A stretch of DNA of 18,343 nt, taken from BS750m-G57 sp964607575 (GTDB taxonomy: Bacteria > Planctomycetota > Phycisphaerae > SM23-33). The stretch covers positions 1-18,343 of the forward strand of contig CAZSLS010000138.1 of the NCBI GenBank assembly GCA_964607575.1, in the 5' to 3' direction. Positions 8,527 to 15,418 of the stretch are shown here, piece by piece. Every line of letters begins with the position of its first letter. Within the stretch, counting starts at the first letter, position 1. The notes beneath the pieces were generated by a model. It searched no databases. It had not been told where the DNA came from and saw nothing but the letters and a program-made list of their open reading frames with translations. The position numbers and the translations under genes are program-made.

Positions 8527-8559
8527 ACTATATCGTAGCGGTTGCGGCGCGGAGTTCAA
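8527..8559 (-). promoter_or_regulatory. Predicted promoter of the sulfatase-fold gene and apt
   Basis: On the minus strand TTGAAC (8559-8554) is followed after 16 bases by TACGAT (8537-8532), with an overlapping alternative -10 TATAGT (8532-8527). This gives a leader of about 55 bases before ATG 8470. A 17-base perfect dyad lies about 36 bases upstream (8595-8611). Confidence 0.35.
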
Positions 8560-8594
8560 GGGGCTTCGCTTGGAATTCCGGTCTCTATCTTCAT

Positions 8595-8611
8595 CGGCTC
8601 GAATCGAGCCG
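8595..8611. repeat. 17-base perfect dyad upstream of the sulfatase-fold gene
   Basis: CGGCTCGAATCGAGCCG is a perfect palindrome with 8-base arms around one central A. Its position just upstream of a predicted -35 box fits a binding site for a dimeric regulator. No T-run follows on either strand, so a terminator is unlikely. Confidence 0.4.
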
Positions 8612-8663
8612 GAGGACCACCCGCACCGCGGGGGGACTGGAAAACCGGGCGATGCGAACAGAA

Positions 8664-8712
8664 TAAAAAAATCGCACGGGCGGCGTGTCTGAGCAGGACG
8701 CGCCGTCCGTGC
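8664..8712 (-). terminator. Strong intrinsic terminator on the minus strand with no recognised gene before it
   Basis: Read on the minus strand, GCACGGACGGCGCGTCC (8712-8696) folds back on 8689-8674 over about 16 pairs with two G-U pairs and a loop of about six bases. GATTTTTTT (8673-8665) follows. It would end a transcript arriving from the right, just ahead of the sulfatase-fold operon. No minus-strand gene is evident between here and 11386. Two further hairpins precede it on the same strand (arms 8740-8727 and 8785-8743 region). Confidence 0.8.
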
Positions 8713-9629
8713 GTGCGTTTGTCTCCTCCGAGCAAACTCGGGCAGCGGCTTTGGCGATATCAAAATATAACCGCTGCACCAACAATCAATAGCGACAAGG
8801 TCGCCGGTTAGAGCGTGGAGACCGTGTCGATGATCACTTCAACCAAGCCTGTGCCTTGGGGAACACGGACCAGTATTCAACTGAGAATTTCTCGTAACGA
8901 TAGTTCGGCACAATTGTGTCCTGCGAATGAGCCAATGAGACAAGCATGAGCACGAGCAATCGTTACTGAGCTACTTCTCCGCAGTCTCCTGCACAGAAGA
9001 TTACTTTAACAAGATAATTATACCACAGGACCCCGAATTCTCCAAACCAAAAGAAATGATAATTCTTGAGATTTTCGCCTGCGGATCGCCCGGACGGATT
9101 CCGCGATATCCTCAACCGGCTGCTTACACACTTACCACTCGATCCATTTATAACATGCCAGGCAATCTACGAAGCTGCGTACTGTGCTACACTTCGTGGC
9201 GCGATATGCTGCGCTACTGTCGCACCTTGCAGCGCCGCACCCAACCCGTCGCGACCAGAGTGACCAGGCACAGAGAATATTTCAAAACGTATCCCTCCGC
9301 ATTTTCCCGAGCGACACGCCAATTTTCTGTAATGTCGGGATGCCATCTGAAGTTTGGCACCACGATTGCAATGTAGTAATGTGTAACAGTAGCCAGTTGT
9401 TGAGGCGAGGATCTTTTTTTTGGAGAACTGTTTGTAGATGTAGTTAGCCGGAGGAATGGATATCCCCGGGACTCTGTGAAGCGGCCATCTGGTTTCGGAC
9501 GCTTTACATTCTCCACCTACAGGTCACGCGGAGATTTTGTGCAGGCGACGAGGGGTTGCCTGCCAGGATAACGCAACCGGTGTAGTTGCTTGCGCGAAGA
9601 AGTGAAGAGACCTTAGAGGAAATCTGACC
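8713..9629. other. Stretch of about 0.9 kb without a recognisable gene
   Basis: No open frame here has a ribosome site, family motif or codon pattern like its neighbours. On the minus strand GCAGCGG/CCGCTGC (arms at 8785-8743) and CCGAG-TTTG-CTCGG (8740-8727) form hairpins before the 8664-8712 terminator. On the plus strand a weak promoter-like pair, TTGGCA (9354-9359) and TAATGT (9377-9382) at 17-base spacing, precedes a leader with possible helices TGGAGAA/TTCTCCA (about 9420-9514) and GCAGGCGAC/GGTTGCCTGC (about 9540-9563). The leader may belong to the 9643 gene. Confidence 0.4.
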
Positions 9630-9642
9630 AAGGAGCTTGGTT

Positions 9643-10083
9643 GTGGACGTGAGGGAGCCGTATAGCGGATCGGCCTGCGGGCCGACCAGAGTGGATCGTG
9701 CGCGCATCGTAACGGTGTGTGCCGAGGTGAGGGACATTGAGCCAATGGCTCTGTCGCTCAAAAAACTGAATACAGGAAGTCTGCTTACTTACGATCGCCC
9801 AGCGGAGTTGAGGCATAATCCACCGGTTGGTGAAATAGATCTCTTCGTGTTGATCGATCGGGAGTTTCTGGAGTCTACTGGCGACATGCTGCAATGGCTG
9901 GATCGATACTGGCCTGGCGCGGTCAGGGCGGTCGTCGGAGACAGAGGCTCGGGCAGACAGGAACTGATGGCCAGGATCGGCGGCGCGATATACCTCGTCG
10001 ATCCGGTACCCCGAGGGCAGTGGCGGTCCCTGGTTCAACTCGCGGTTCAGCGGGCGAGTCGGGCAGACACTTCGGCAGCCTGA
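9643..10083 (+). CDS. Small degenerate receiver-like (CheY-fold) protein upstream of the RNA repeat array
   Basis: A 146-residue protein if read from GTG 9643, which has AAGGAG at 9630-9635 seven bases upstream. TTG 9637 would add two residues but lies too close to that site. The pattern suggests a receiver fold: strand RIVTVCAE (21-28), DLFVLIDREFLESTGDMLQWL (66-86, split core) with Asp72 at the phospho-acceptor position, strand AVRAVVGD (93-100), and GGAIYLVDPV (113-122). In true receivers the last block reads Y-L-x-K-P; here the conserved Lys is Asp120, and the paired acidic residues after the first strand are missing. Phosphorylation is therefore doubtful. No output domain is seen. The structured repeat array begins 15 bases after the stop on the same strand, so the two may share a transcript. 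Family assignment is tentative. Confidence 0.6.
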   Translation: MDVREPYSGSACGPTRVDRARIVTVCAEVRDIEPMALSLKKLNTGSLLTYDRPAELRHNPPVGEIDLFVLIDREFLESTGDMLQWLDRYWPGAVRAVVGDRGSGRQELMARIGGAIYLVDPVPRGQWRSLVQLAVQRASRADTSAA

Positions 10084-10097
10084 GGAGGGTTTAAGCT

Positions 10098-10481
10098 GTC
10101 GGGACCAGACGTAACGGACCATTGAGTTTCCGATGCATGCCGGAGGGTGTCCACCGGGGAAGGCAGGGCGATGTGCCGAAAAGCAGGAGCCCCATGAGGG
10201 CGACATGGCGTGGAGATAAATGCCCGCGCCGGCTGATCCCTCCAGACTCACAGATCAGCGTCGTTTGGTGGTTCCTGGGAGTGCAGAGGTATAGTTACCA
10301 TCCTGCGCGTTTCGATGGAGATCATAGCCCATCGACGTATTCCGGATGACTCGTCATCCAGAACACGAGTGCAGAGGAGTGGAGTCTCAGAGGGTATCTC
10401 TGCTAAGGCGAAGGGCGATGAGGCAGCTGTGAGCTGGCTGCCTCTCGTCCCCTTAGTTAACAGACCCGGCTCAGGTCGGGA
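10098..10481 (+). ncRNA. Structured RNA repeat, copy 1 (most diverged)
   Basis: First of three tandem units of about 377-390 bases; boundaries are set by the recurring GTCGGGA. Helices seen: closing helix GCAGAGGTAT (10283-10292) with GTATCTCTGC (10394-10403); hairpin TCGATGG/CCATCGA (10312-10335) with a ten-base loop AGATCATAGC; hairpin GGATGA-CTCG-TCATCC (10344-10359); the conserved run AAGGCGAAGGGCGATG (10405-10420); hairpin GAGGCAGC/GCTGCCTC (10420-10444); and CCCGGC-TCAG-GTCGGG (10465-10480). A CCTCC loop occurs in GCTGATC/GATCAGC (about 10232-10259). Same order and spacing as copies 2 and 3 although most bases differ. Not matched to any RNA family I know. Confidence 0.55.
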
Positions 10482-10870
10482 GACGCAGTACGCTTGAAAA
10501 TAACAGAGATGTACAACGAGGGTGGCTCGATGTGCTCCGTGCTTGTTGTTGCAACGCGCTCGCTTGGCGTGTGGATCACGTTAGTCATCTTTTGAAACGA
10601 GAGATTTGTGCTGAACGTATGGTTGTTTCTCCTCCTATACGCCAACGTTCACAATATGCACGAAACTCTCTACCGACAGAAGTTTTTTGCTGTCAGGACG
10701 GGCCAGTAGAGTTGAGCGCCTACTGGAAGCTTCGACACTCCTCCTTCGAAGCGTCCCGCCGCAGCGTCACTTGGCTAGTGGAAATTTCTGTCAAAGGCGA
10801 AGGGCGATGACGCAGGTCTGAGCAACCTGCGTCTCGCTGCCCTTGCGAACGACCCCGGCGATTGTCGGGA
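10482..10870 (+). ncRNA. Structured RNA repeat, copy 2
   Basis: Second unit. Closing helix GACAGAAGTTT (10675-10685) with AAATTTCTGTC (10782-10792); hairpin CCAGTAG/CTACTGG (10703-10726) with loop AGTTGAGCGC; hairpin GCTTCGA/TCGAAGC (10729-10752) with loop CACTCCTCCT; conserved AAGGCGAAGGGCGATG (10794-10809); hairpin GACGCAGGT-CTGAGCA-ACCTGCGTC (10809-10833) inside AAGGGC/GCCCTT; and CCCGGC-GATT-GTCGGG (10854-10869). The 5' half has TGAACG/CGTTCA around another CTCCTCCT (10629-10636). Pairing uses G-U on the plus strand, which favours plus-strand RNA. Internal open frames lack coding features. Confidence 0.65.
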
Positions 10871-11242
10871 TCTAGATAGAATTAAAACTGAATACTGACT
10901 CGGTTAACCATGGTGGTCGCCGGCGGCTTGTGTGAAGCTGGTCGCTTGATATGCTCTCTTGCGGTCAACGAGCCCCCAACCACCATATGAAACGGGAGTC
11001 TTTAGCGCATGCACGGTCCTTTTCCTCCTTCCAGACCTGCACGCGTATTTGAGGCTCTCTATTTTAGCGGAGGTTCCGATGTGAATACGGGCCGGCGGAG
11101 TTGAGCGCCTGCCGGACAGCTTCCACTCTCCTCCTTGGAAGTCTCCCATCATATTGGTCCCAGTCTAGCCACTGGGATTCTCCGCTAAAGGCGAAGGGCG
11201 ATGACGCAGATCTGAGCAATCTGCGTCTCGTCCCCTTTTTTT
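10871..11242 (+). ncRNA. Structured RNA repeat, copy 3, ending in a T-run
   Basis: Third unit. Closing helix TTTAGCGGAG (11063-11072) with CTCCGCTAAA (11180-11189); hairpin CCGGCGG/CTGCCGG (11092-11115) with loop AGTTGAGCGC, identical to copy 2 while the stem differs; hairpin CTTCCA/TGGAAG (11120-11141) with loop CTCTCCTCCT; hairpin TCCCAGT/ACTGGGA; conserved AAGGCGAAGGGCGATG (11188-11203); and hairpin GACGCAGAT-CTGAGCA-ATCTGCGTC (11203-11227). Its 5' half has ATGGTGGT/ACCACCAT (10910-10986) and GGTC/GACC around TTCCTCCT. The final AAGGG/CCCTT helix runs into seven T, so this copy likely ends the transcript. Confidence 0.65.
11195..11242 (+). terminator. Terminator at the end of the RNA repeat array
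   Basis: The last hairpin of copy 3 (GACGCAGAT/ATCTGCGTC closed by AAGGG/CCCTT) is followed immediately by seven T (11236-11242). Copies 1 and 2 have the same hairpin but no T-run, consistent with one transcript that stops only after copy 3. Confidence 0.55.
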
Positions 11243-11267
11243 GCGCCCCGCCCGGGGTGTGCGACAT

Positions 11268-11309
11268 AAAAAAGTGATGGGTTAGGCCAACGGCCGCGAT
11301 AGGATCACT
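11268..11309 (-). terminator. Terminator of the kdsC-OstA-like operon
   Basis: On the minus strand AGTGAT (11309-11304) pairs with ATCACT (11278-11273), enclosing GGCC-GTT-GGCC (11295-11285), and is followed by a T-run (11273-11268). It lies about 75 bases after the stop of the OstA-like gene and faces the array terminator. Confidence 0.5.
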
Positions 11310-11343
11310 GTGGCAAGAAAGCCGTGGCCGTAACCATTTCTAC

Positions 11344-11373
11344 ATCCGCGTTCATTCGTGTCCATCTGTGGCA
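11344..11373. repeat. Three degenerate 10-base tandem units, dispersed-repeat type
   Basis: ATCCGCGTTC, ATTCGTGTCC and ATCTGTGGCA follow one another without gaps. Short intergenic elements of this form (repeated ATC-C/T-G-x-G-T units ending in ATCTGTGG) recur in many planctomycete and related genomes; that is my recollection of the pattern, not a search result. Lies between the stop of the OstA-like gene and its terminator. Confidence 0.45.
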
Positions 11374-11385
11374 AGGAATCGCTTA

Positions 11386-14300
11386 TCAGTCGACCGAAAC
11401 GTCGTCGGCTTCGATTTTCTCTCTGTAGCCGTTGGCCTTGGTGGCTCGCCACCAGAGGATTTTGGGGCTCTTGATGACCTTCTCGGTGTTATTCTTGAGG
11501 TCTTTGTCTATGATGACGGCGTCGGCCTTGGGCTGGTTGGGAAGGTGCCCGTGGACCTGGATGAGTTCCTTGGTGCGGCTGTAGATGAGCCGCTGCCCGA
11601 CTACCTGCTTGTCTCCGTCAGTGAGGTTTACATCTCCGGTGGCGTCGAAGAACTTCAGTGGTCCGATCTTCGGCCCGACGTCAAACGGATCCGCCGGTCC
11701 TGTAGTCGGCTGGGTGGTGGTCGCCTTAATTGCTTTCGGGGGGTCGAACCTGGCGAGCATTTCGTTGCACCTGAGATTTGTCTTCCGCCCGGGCGGTATG
11801 TTCTTTCCGTAGTCCGGTGTTTTGAGTCCCTTGATCATGGGCATGACAAACGCCCCGCTGCGGTGGACCATCGCCACCCCGCCCTTCATGATAACCACGC
11901 GTTCTTTCTGGCTGAGTTCCATGGAATCTTTCCAGTCGAAGACAGTCAGCATTGGCCTTTCGATGCTCTGGGTGTTGCCCGCGTCGGCCTGGGCCTTGGG
12001 GAGGGGCTTGCGGTAATCTTCGGCAATCATTCTGCCGGGCTTGTCCATGTTAACGATACCGCTGAGGGTGTTGTAGACCAGGTGCTTCCCCTCGAGCCGA
12101 ACCCTTCGCATCAGTAGATCGTTGGGATCGCGGCGGTGGCTGGTGAGAACGACTTTCTCGTCAGCAGTCAGCCGGATCAGTTTTCGCTGGGAGTAGTTGG
12201 CCATGGTCACCGGACCGGGAGCCTGCCCGCCCTCGAGCGACGTTGGCGCGGCCGGTGCGGTTGTCGGCGCCTCTGGCGGTCGGCGGGTCGGCTCGGCGAA
12301 GAGGGCCTCCATGTCCTGACATTCCATGTGGTCGTCGCCGCTGTCTACGGTGACGTCACCTTTGAAATCAGCGGCGCTGTGTTCTCTTGCGATCCCGCCG
12401 ACCACTTTTTTGGGATGATAGTCCATGCTCTTTGTCCAAGTGATCTTTATGGGCGTGGACTTTGAAAGCGTTCTTCCGCTCATGTCCTTGTCGGTCATGA
12501 ACTTCATATTGCCCTTACCGATCACCTTGGCGTACTGGCGAGTCTCTATCACGTCGCCCTTTCCGGGCTTCTTAAACGTATGCCGCTCCTGGCGAAGCAG
12601 TATCTTCCGCCCGGCGAGTGTGTTCTTGCCCTGTGTGAGATGGGCCAGCGATCCGGTGAGTTCCGCGGTACGGGCGATGATGTCGCTTTCGAGGCGGTCG
12701 GCGCTGGCGGTCACCGGCTCTTTGCCCCGATTGTCGGTAACTTTCACATTACCCACAGCCAGCAGCGTCGCGGGCTTGACACGTTGGGAAACTCTCTCGC
12801 CGCTTGCGGCGTTGGGGGCCTCCTTGAAGGTGACGGTTATCTCCTCGGCGCGGATGTCGCTGCCTTCCTGGCGGGCGTAGGCATGTCCGGTGGCGAGGGC
12901 CTTTTGCGGCTGGACGCTACCGGTAGAGGTCCGTGCCATCCAGACCTGCAACTTGTCGCAATTCACAAAATCGCCGGTCTTGCCCTGCTTGAGTTTGACG
13001 TCGCCCTCGAAGGTGGCCTGTTTGATGTACTGCTTTTTAGTGATCTTCCCGTCCACAACTCGCTGCTCGGTCCCGAAGATCGCCAGGACCGACTTGCTCC
13101 AGTCGATCCGATCGGGCTTGTCGACCGGTTGGGTCGCCGGTTGGGTTGCGGGACGGGTGGTCGGGGCCAGGGCATCGGGGGCGATCTGGCGGGTCATGTG
13201 TCCTTTTCCGTTCAGCATCGCCTGCCCCTTGGCGCGATCAAACTGTATCAGTTGCGAGACGATTTTCTCGTTCTGGGCGGTCAGCAACTCCGCGGGGTTC
13301 TTGTCGTCGCCGGTCAGTACGCCGGTCTGAGATTCGTTGTTATAGGTGAAGTTCGCGCAACTGGCGGTGCTGTCGGAGTCGCTGAGAGTCACTGTCTTTC
13401 CGGTAGCGATGATGTTGTATCGCCTGCGAGAGGGCTTTGGCGTGTGTCCCTTGGGCCGGAGAACCAGCGGTCCGTCCCATTCTATGATAAGCGGTTCGGG
13501 TTTCGAAGCGGCGGGCTGGGTCGCGGGTGCTTTGCGTGTGACCGGTTGAGACGCCGGAGACTTCGGAGGCTCGGCATCATGCAGCGGTATTGGTCGCGCC
13601 GGTGTTGCGGGTTCCCCAGGCTCGGTCGGACCTGGCGCGTCTACGGGAACGGGGCCCGGGCCGGCAGGGGTAACCGCCGGCGGGGGCGTCCGAGGCGGAC
13701 TGTCCCCCGATCGGGGCGGTTCGAACTCGAACGTCAACGACAGTTTCTTCGCCCCTCTCATGCGCCTGTCGCCACTGTAGACGTAGACATCCTGTTTTCC
13801 CGCGAAGAAATCGGCGACGAATACGTTGGATCGCATATCCCGCGTCGTGGCCGGTTTGGCAGTGGCGCCCGGAGCGGTGGCGGGCGAACCGGGGCGTGTA
13901 GTCGCTCCAACCGGCGGTTTGACGGCGCCTCCGACCGCCGGGGTCGGTTCGCCGCCTACTGATGCAACTACAGCAGGCCCGCCGCCGGAAGCGGCCGCCT
14001 CGTCGGTGTCGGTCTGCTGACCGGGCATCATCAGGACAGGAGATCTTTCGCCGGCGTTGTGGACGATCATCTGCTGTCCGTGGAGAATCTTCAGTTGCCT
14101 CAGTTCGCGAGGGCTTTCCGACCAGTTCAGCCTCAGTCCTCGACCGATAATATCGCCCTCTTTCGAAAACAGCGTGATGTTCCGGTCGGTATATATCTCA
14201 AGGTCGGGATTGGAGAAGTGGAGTTTCTCGGTGTAGATGCGTACGACTTCCGGGCGATGCTCGGGCGGAAGGGCCTCTCGCCGCCGGTGATCTTTCGACC

Positions 14301-14742
14301 GGTCGATGAATATTCTCACGTCGCCCTCGAGGAATCCGCTGATAACCCGGGGCTTTCCCTCGATCCACTCGGCCACCACCTCGCCACTCTTGGAGGTGAT
14401 GGTGATCTGCTGCCCGTCCTTTTGGTTGAGCGTTACTTGGGGCCCGGTGAGCATGTAGACACCGTCGTCGCGTTTGTACCACTCCTCGACGTAGTAGATT
14501 CGTTTTACCCGTCCCCCGGCATCGCTCGTTTCGGTCTCGATGATCTCGAGTCCGGACCCGCCGTCTGAATTGGGCCCGGCCGCTCCGCCCTTCTCCTTGG
14601 GTACGAGCTTGGGGTTAACACCGTCATCGGTCCCCGACGCCGGTCCGTAAACAATGACACCCGGATATAACAGACTAAAGACGTAGATGACGGTCAGGAC
14701 CGCCAAAAATGTTCCGCCGAGCAGGATAAGTTTTCGTTTCAT
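11386..14742 (-). CDS. Very large OstA/LptA-LptC-like envelope protein
   Basis: A 1118-residue protein, five to six times longer than LptA or LptC (about 190 residues). One N-terminal helix (about 4-26) anchors it with the rest periplasmic. OstA-type beta repeats recur along the length: GFLEGDVRIF (about 136-145), ATFEGDVKLKQGKTG, ALATGHAYAR, AVGNVKVTDNRG, KVIGKGNMKF, FKGDVTVDSG and a final FFDATGDVNLTDG. Two Pro/Thr/Ala-rich linkers separate blocks: about 240-310 and 375-450. In proteobacteria such folds form the periplasmic LPS bridge; here several may be joined in one chain. ATGA overlap with kdsC mirrors the kdsC-lptC-lptA order of proteobacteria and supports a role in LPS or related lipid export. 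Exact role is not proved. Confidence 0.8.
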   Translation of the reverse strand: MKRKLILLGGTFLAVLTVIYVFSLLYPGVIVYGPASGTDDGVNPKLVPKEKGGAAGPNSDGGSGLEIIETETSDAGGRVKRIYYVEEWYKRDDGVYMLTGPQVTLNQKDGQQITITSKSGEVVAEWIEGKPRVISGFLEGDVRIFIDRSKDHRRREALPPEHRPEVVRIYTEKLHFSNPDLEIYTDRNITLFSKEGDIIGRGLRLNWSESPRELRQLKILHGQQMIVHNAGERSPVLMMPGQQTDTDEAAASGGGPAVVASVGGEPTPAVGGAVKPPVGATTRPGSPATAPGATAKPATTRDMRSNVFVADFFAGKQDVYVYSGDRRMRGAKKLSLTFEFEPPRSGDSPPRTPPPAVTPAGPGPVPVDAPGPTEPGEPATPARPIPLHDAEPPKSPASQPVTRKAPATQPAASKPEPLIIEWDGPLVLRPKGHTPKPSRRRYNIIATGKTVTLSDSDSTASCANFTYNNESQTGVLTGDDKNPAELLTAQNEKIVSQLIQFDRAKGQAMLNGKGHMTRQIAPDALAPTTRPATQPATQPVDKPDRIDWSKSVLAIFGTEQRVVDGKITKKQYIKQATFEGDVKLKQGKTGDFVNCDKLQVWMARTSTGSVQPQKALATGHAYARQEGSDIRAEEITVTFKEAPNAASGERVSQRVKPATLLAVGNVKVTDNRGKEPVTASADRLESDIIARTAELTGSLAHLTQGKNTLAGRKILLRQERHTFKKPGKGDVIETRQYAKVIGKGNMKFMTDKDMSGRTLSKSTPIKITWTKSMDYHPKKVVGGIAREHSAADFKGDVTVDSGDDHMECQDMEALFAEPTRRPPEAPTTAPAAPTSLEGGQAPGPVTMANYSQRKLIRLTADEKVVLTSHRRDPNDLLMRRVRLEGKHLVYNTLSGIVNMDKPGRMIAEDYRKPLPKAQADAGNTQSIERPMLTVFDWKDSMELSQKERVVIMKGGVAMVHRSGAFVMPMIKGLKTPDYGKNIPPGRKTNLRCNEMLARFDPPKAIKATTTQPTTGPADPFDVGPKIGPLKFFDATGDVNLTDGDKQVVGQRLIYSRTKELIQVHGHLPNQPKADAVIIDKDLKNNTEKVIKSPKILWWRATKANGYREKIEADDVSVD

Positions 14743-15287
14743 TGGACCGGCTCCTCATTTTCCGGAAAGTATCGCTTCAGGATGTCCGGCCACTTCCCTG
14801 TGGCCTTGAGGATCAGTTCGATAATTTCCCGGACGCATCCGCCCCCGCCGGGCAGCGAGGTCGTGTAGGAGGCGACTTCTTTGAGTTCGTCGGCGGCGTC
14901 GGCTACCGCCACCGAGAACCCGCAGGCTCGGGCCATCGGTATGTCGGTAAGATCGTCGCCGACAACCGCGACCTGCGGCAGCGTAAAGTTCAATTCCGCC
15001 ATCGCATCGTTGAGGACAGGAAGCTTGTCTTTGACATTTAGACGCACGAAGTCGACGTCAAGTTCCTCGGCGCGTCTGAGTACGGCCTCCGAGCCCCGTC
15101 CGGTGATCACGGCGAGTTTGCCCCCGGCGCGTTTCCAGTACTTCATTCCCGCGCCGTCGCGCACGTGGAATGCCTTTATCTCGTCGCCGTTGGGGGCGAG
15201 CATTATGCGCCCGTCTGTCATAACACCGTCGACGTCGAGCACGAGCAGTCCGATTCCCGTAAGGTCCGGCAGGTCAGTAGTATTCAT
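14739..15287 (-). CDS. kdsC: 3-deoxy-D-manno-octulosonate 8-phosphate phosphatase
   Basis: A 182-residue HAD-family phosphatase of the short KdsC type, which hydrolyses Kdo 8-phosphate to Kdo for LPS inner core synthesis (cytoplasm, Mg2+ dependent). Motifs: LLVLDVDGVMTDG with Asp18/Asp20 (nucleophile and acid), VITGRGS (60-66), Lys88 in VKDKLP, VVGDDLTDIPMA (108-119) and the C-terminal PGGGGCVREIIELIL. No cap-domain insertion. Its last four bases overlap the ATG of the OstA-like gene. A good minus-strand promoter is seen upstream (15377-15405). Only weak ribosome-site sequence precedes the ATG. Confidence 0.93.
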   Translation of the reverse strand: MNTTDLPDLTGIGLLVLDVDGVMTDGRIMLAPNGDEIKAFHVRDGAGMKYWKRAGGKLAVITGRGSEAVLRRAEELDVDFVRLNVKDKLPVLNDAMAELNFTLPQVAVVGDDLTDIPMARACGFSVAVADAADELKEVASYTTSLPGGGGCVREIIELILKATGKWPDILKRYFPENEEPVQ

Positions 15288-15323
15288 GGGTAAGCGTCCG
15301 TGTAGTCGCTAGAGCGGTCCGGT

Positions 15324-15336
15324 CGATAAGTTATCG
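15324..15336. repeat. 13-base palindrome in the kdsC leader
   Basis: CGATAA-G-TTATCG is a perfect dyad about 35-45 bases downstream of the start predicted for the kdsC transcript. It could be an operator; nothing more supports it. Confidence 0.3.
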
Positions 15337-15376
15337 TCCATAAGACATTAGGGCCTTCAAACAAACAGCGCCGCGC

Positions 15377-15405
15377 ATTATGCTTGTCGCCGGCGGTGCG
15401 GTCAA
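15377..15405 (-). promoter_or_regulatory. Predicted sigma70-type promoter of kdsC
   Basis: On the minus strand TTGACC (15405-15400) and CATAAT (15382-15377) are 17 bases apart, each matching consensus at five of six positions. The leader would be about 80 bases. It reads away from the M50 gene, whose ATG is at 15419. Confidence 0.55.
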
Positions 15406-15418
15406 GTAAAACGGAAGT

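Noticed and set aside
9056..9516. Open frames of about 100 residues on both strands (9056-9376 + and 9214-9516 -)
   Set aside because: No ribosome sites, no family motifs, and unnatural composition rich in Arg/Ser/Thr; they overlap each other on opposite strands.
10405..10444. Resemblance of GGGCGATGAGGC to the fluoride (crcB) riboswitch core
   Set aside because: The rest of the crcB consensus, including the downstream CTGATG and pseudoknot partner, is absent, and the motif recurs three times with no downstream fluoride gene.
10098..11242. CRISPR array
   Set aside because: Units are about 390 bases and diverged throughout, not short identical repeats with unique spacers, and no cas genes are present.
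10098..11242. Self-splicing intron, retron or HNH-associated RNA
   Set aside because: No reverse transcriptase, maturase or nuclease frame lies nearby, and no domain V-like or msr-like element was recognised.
12580..13962. A 460-residue plus-strand frame opposite the OstA-like gene
   Set aside because: It is the antisense shadow of a GC-rich gene whose own frame has a membrane anchor and OstA repeats.
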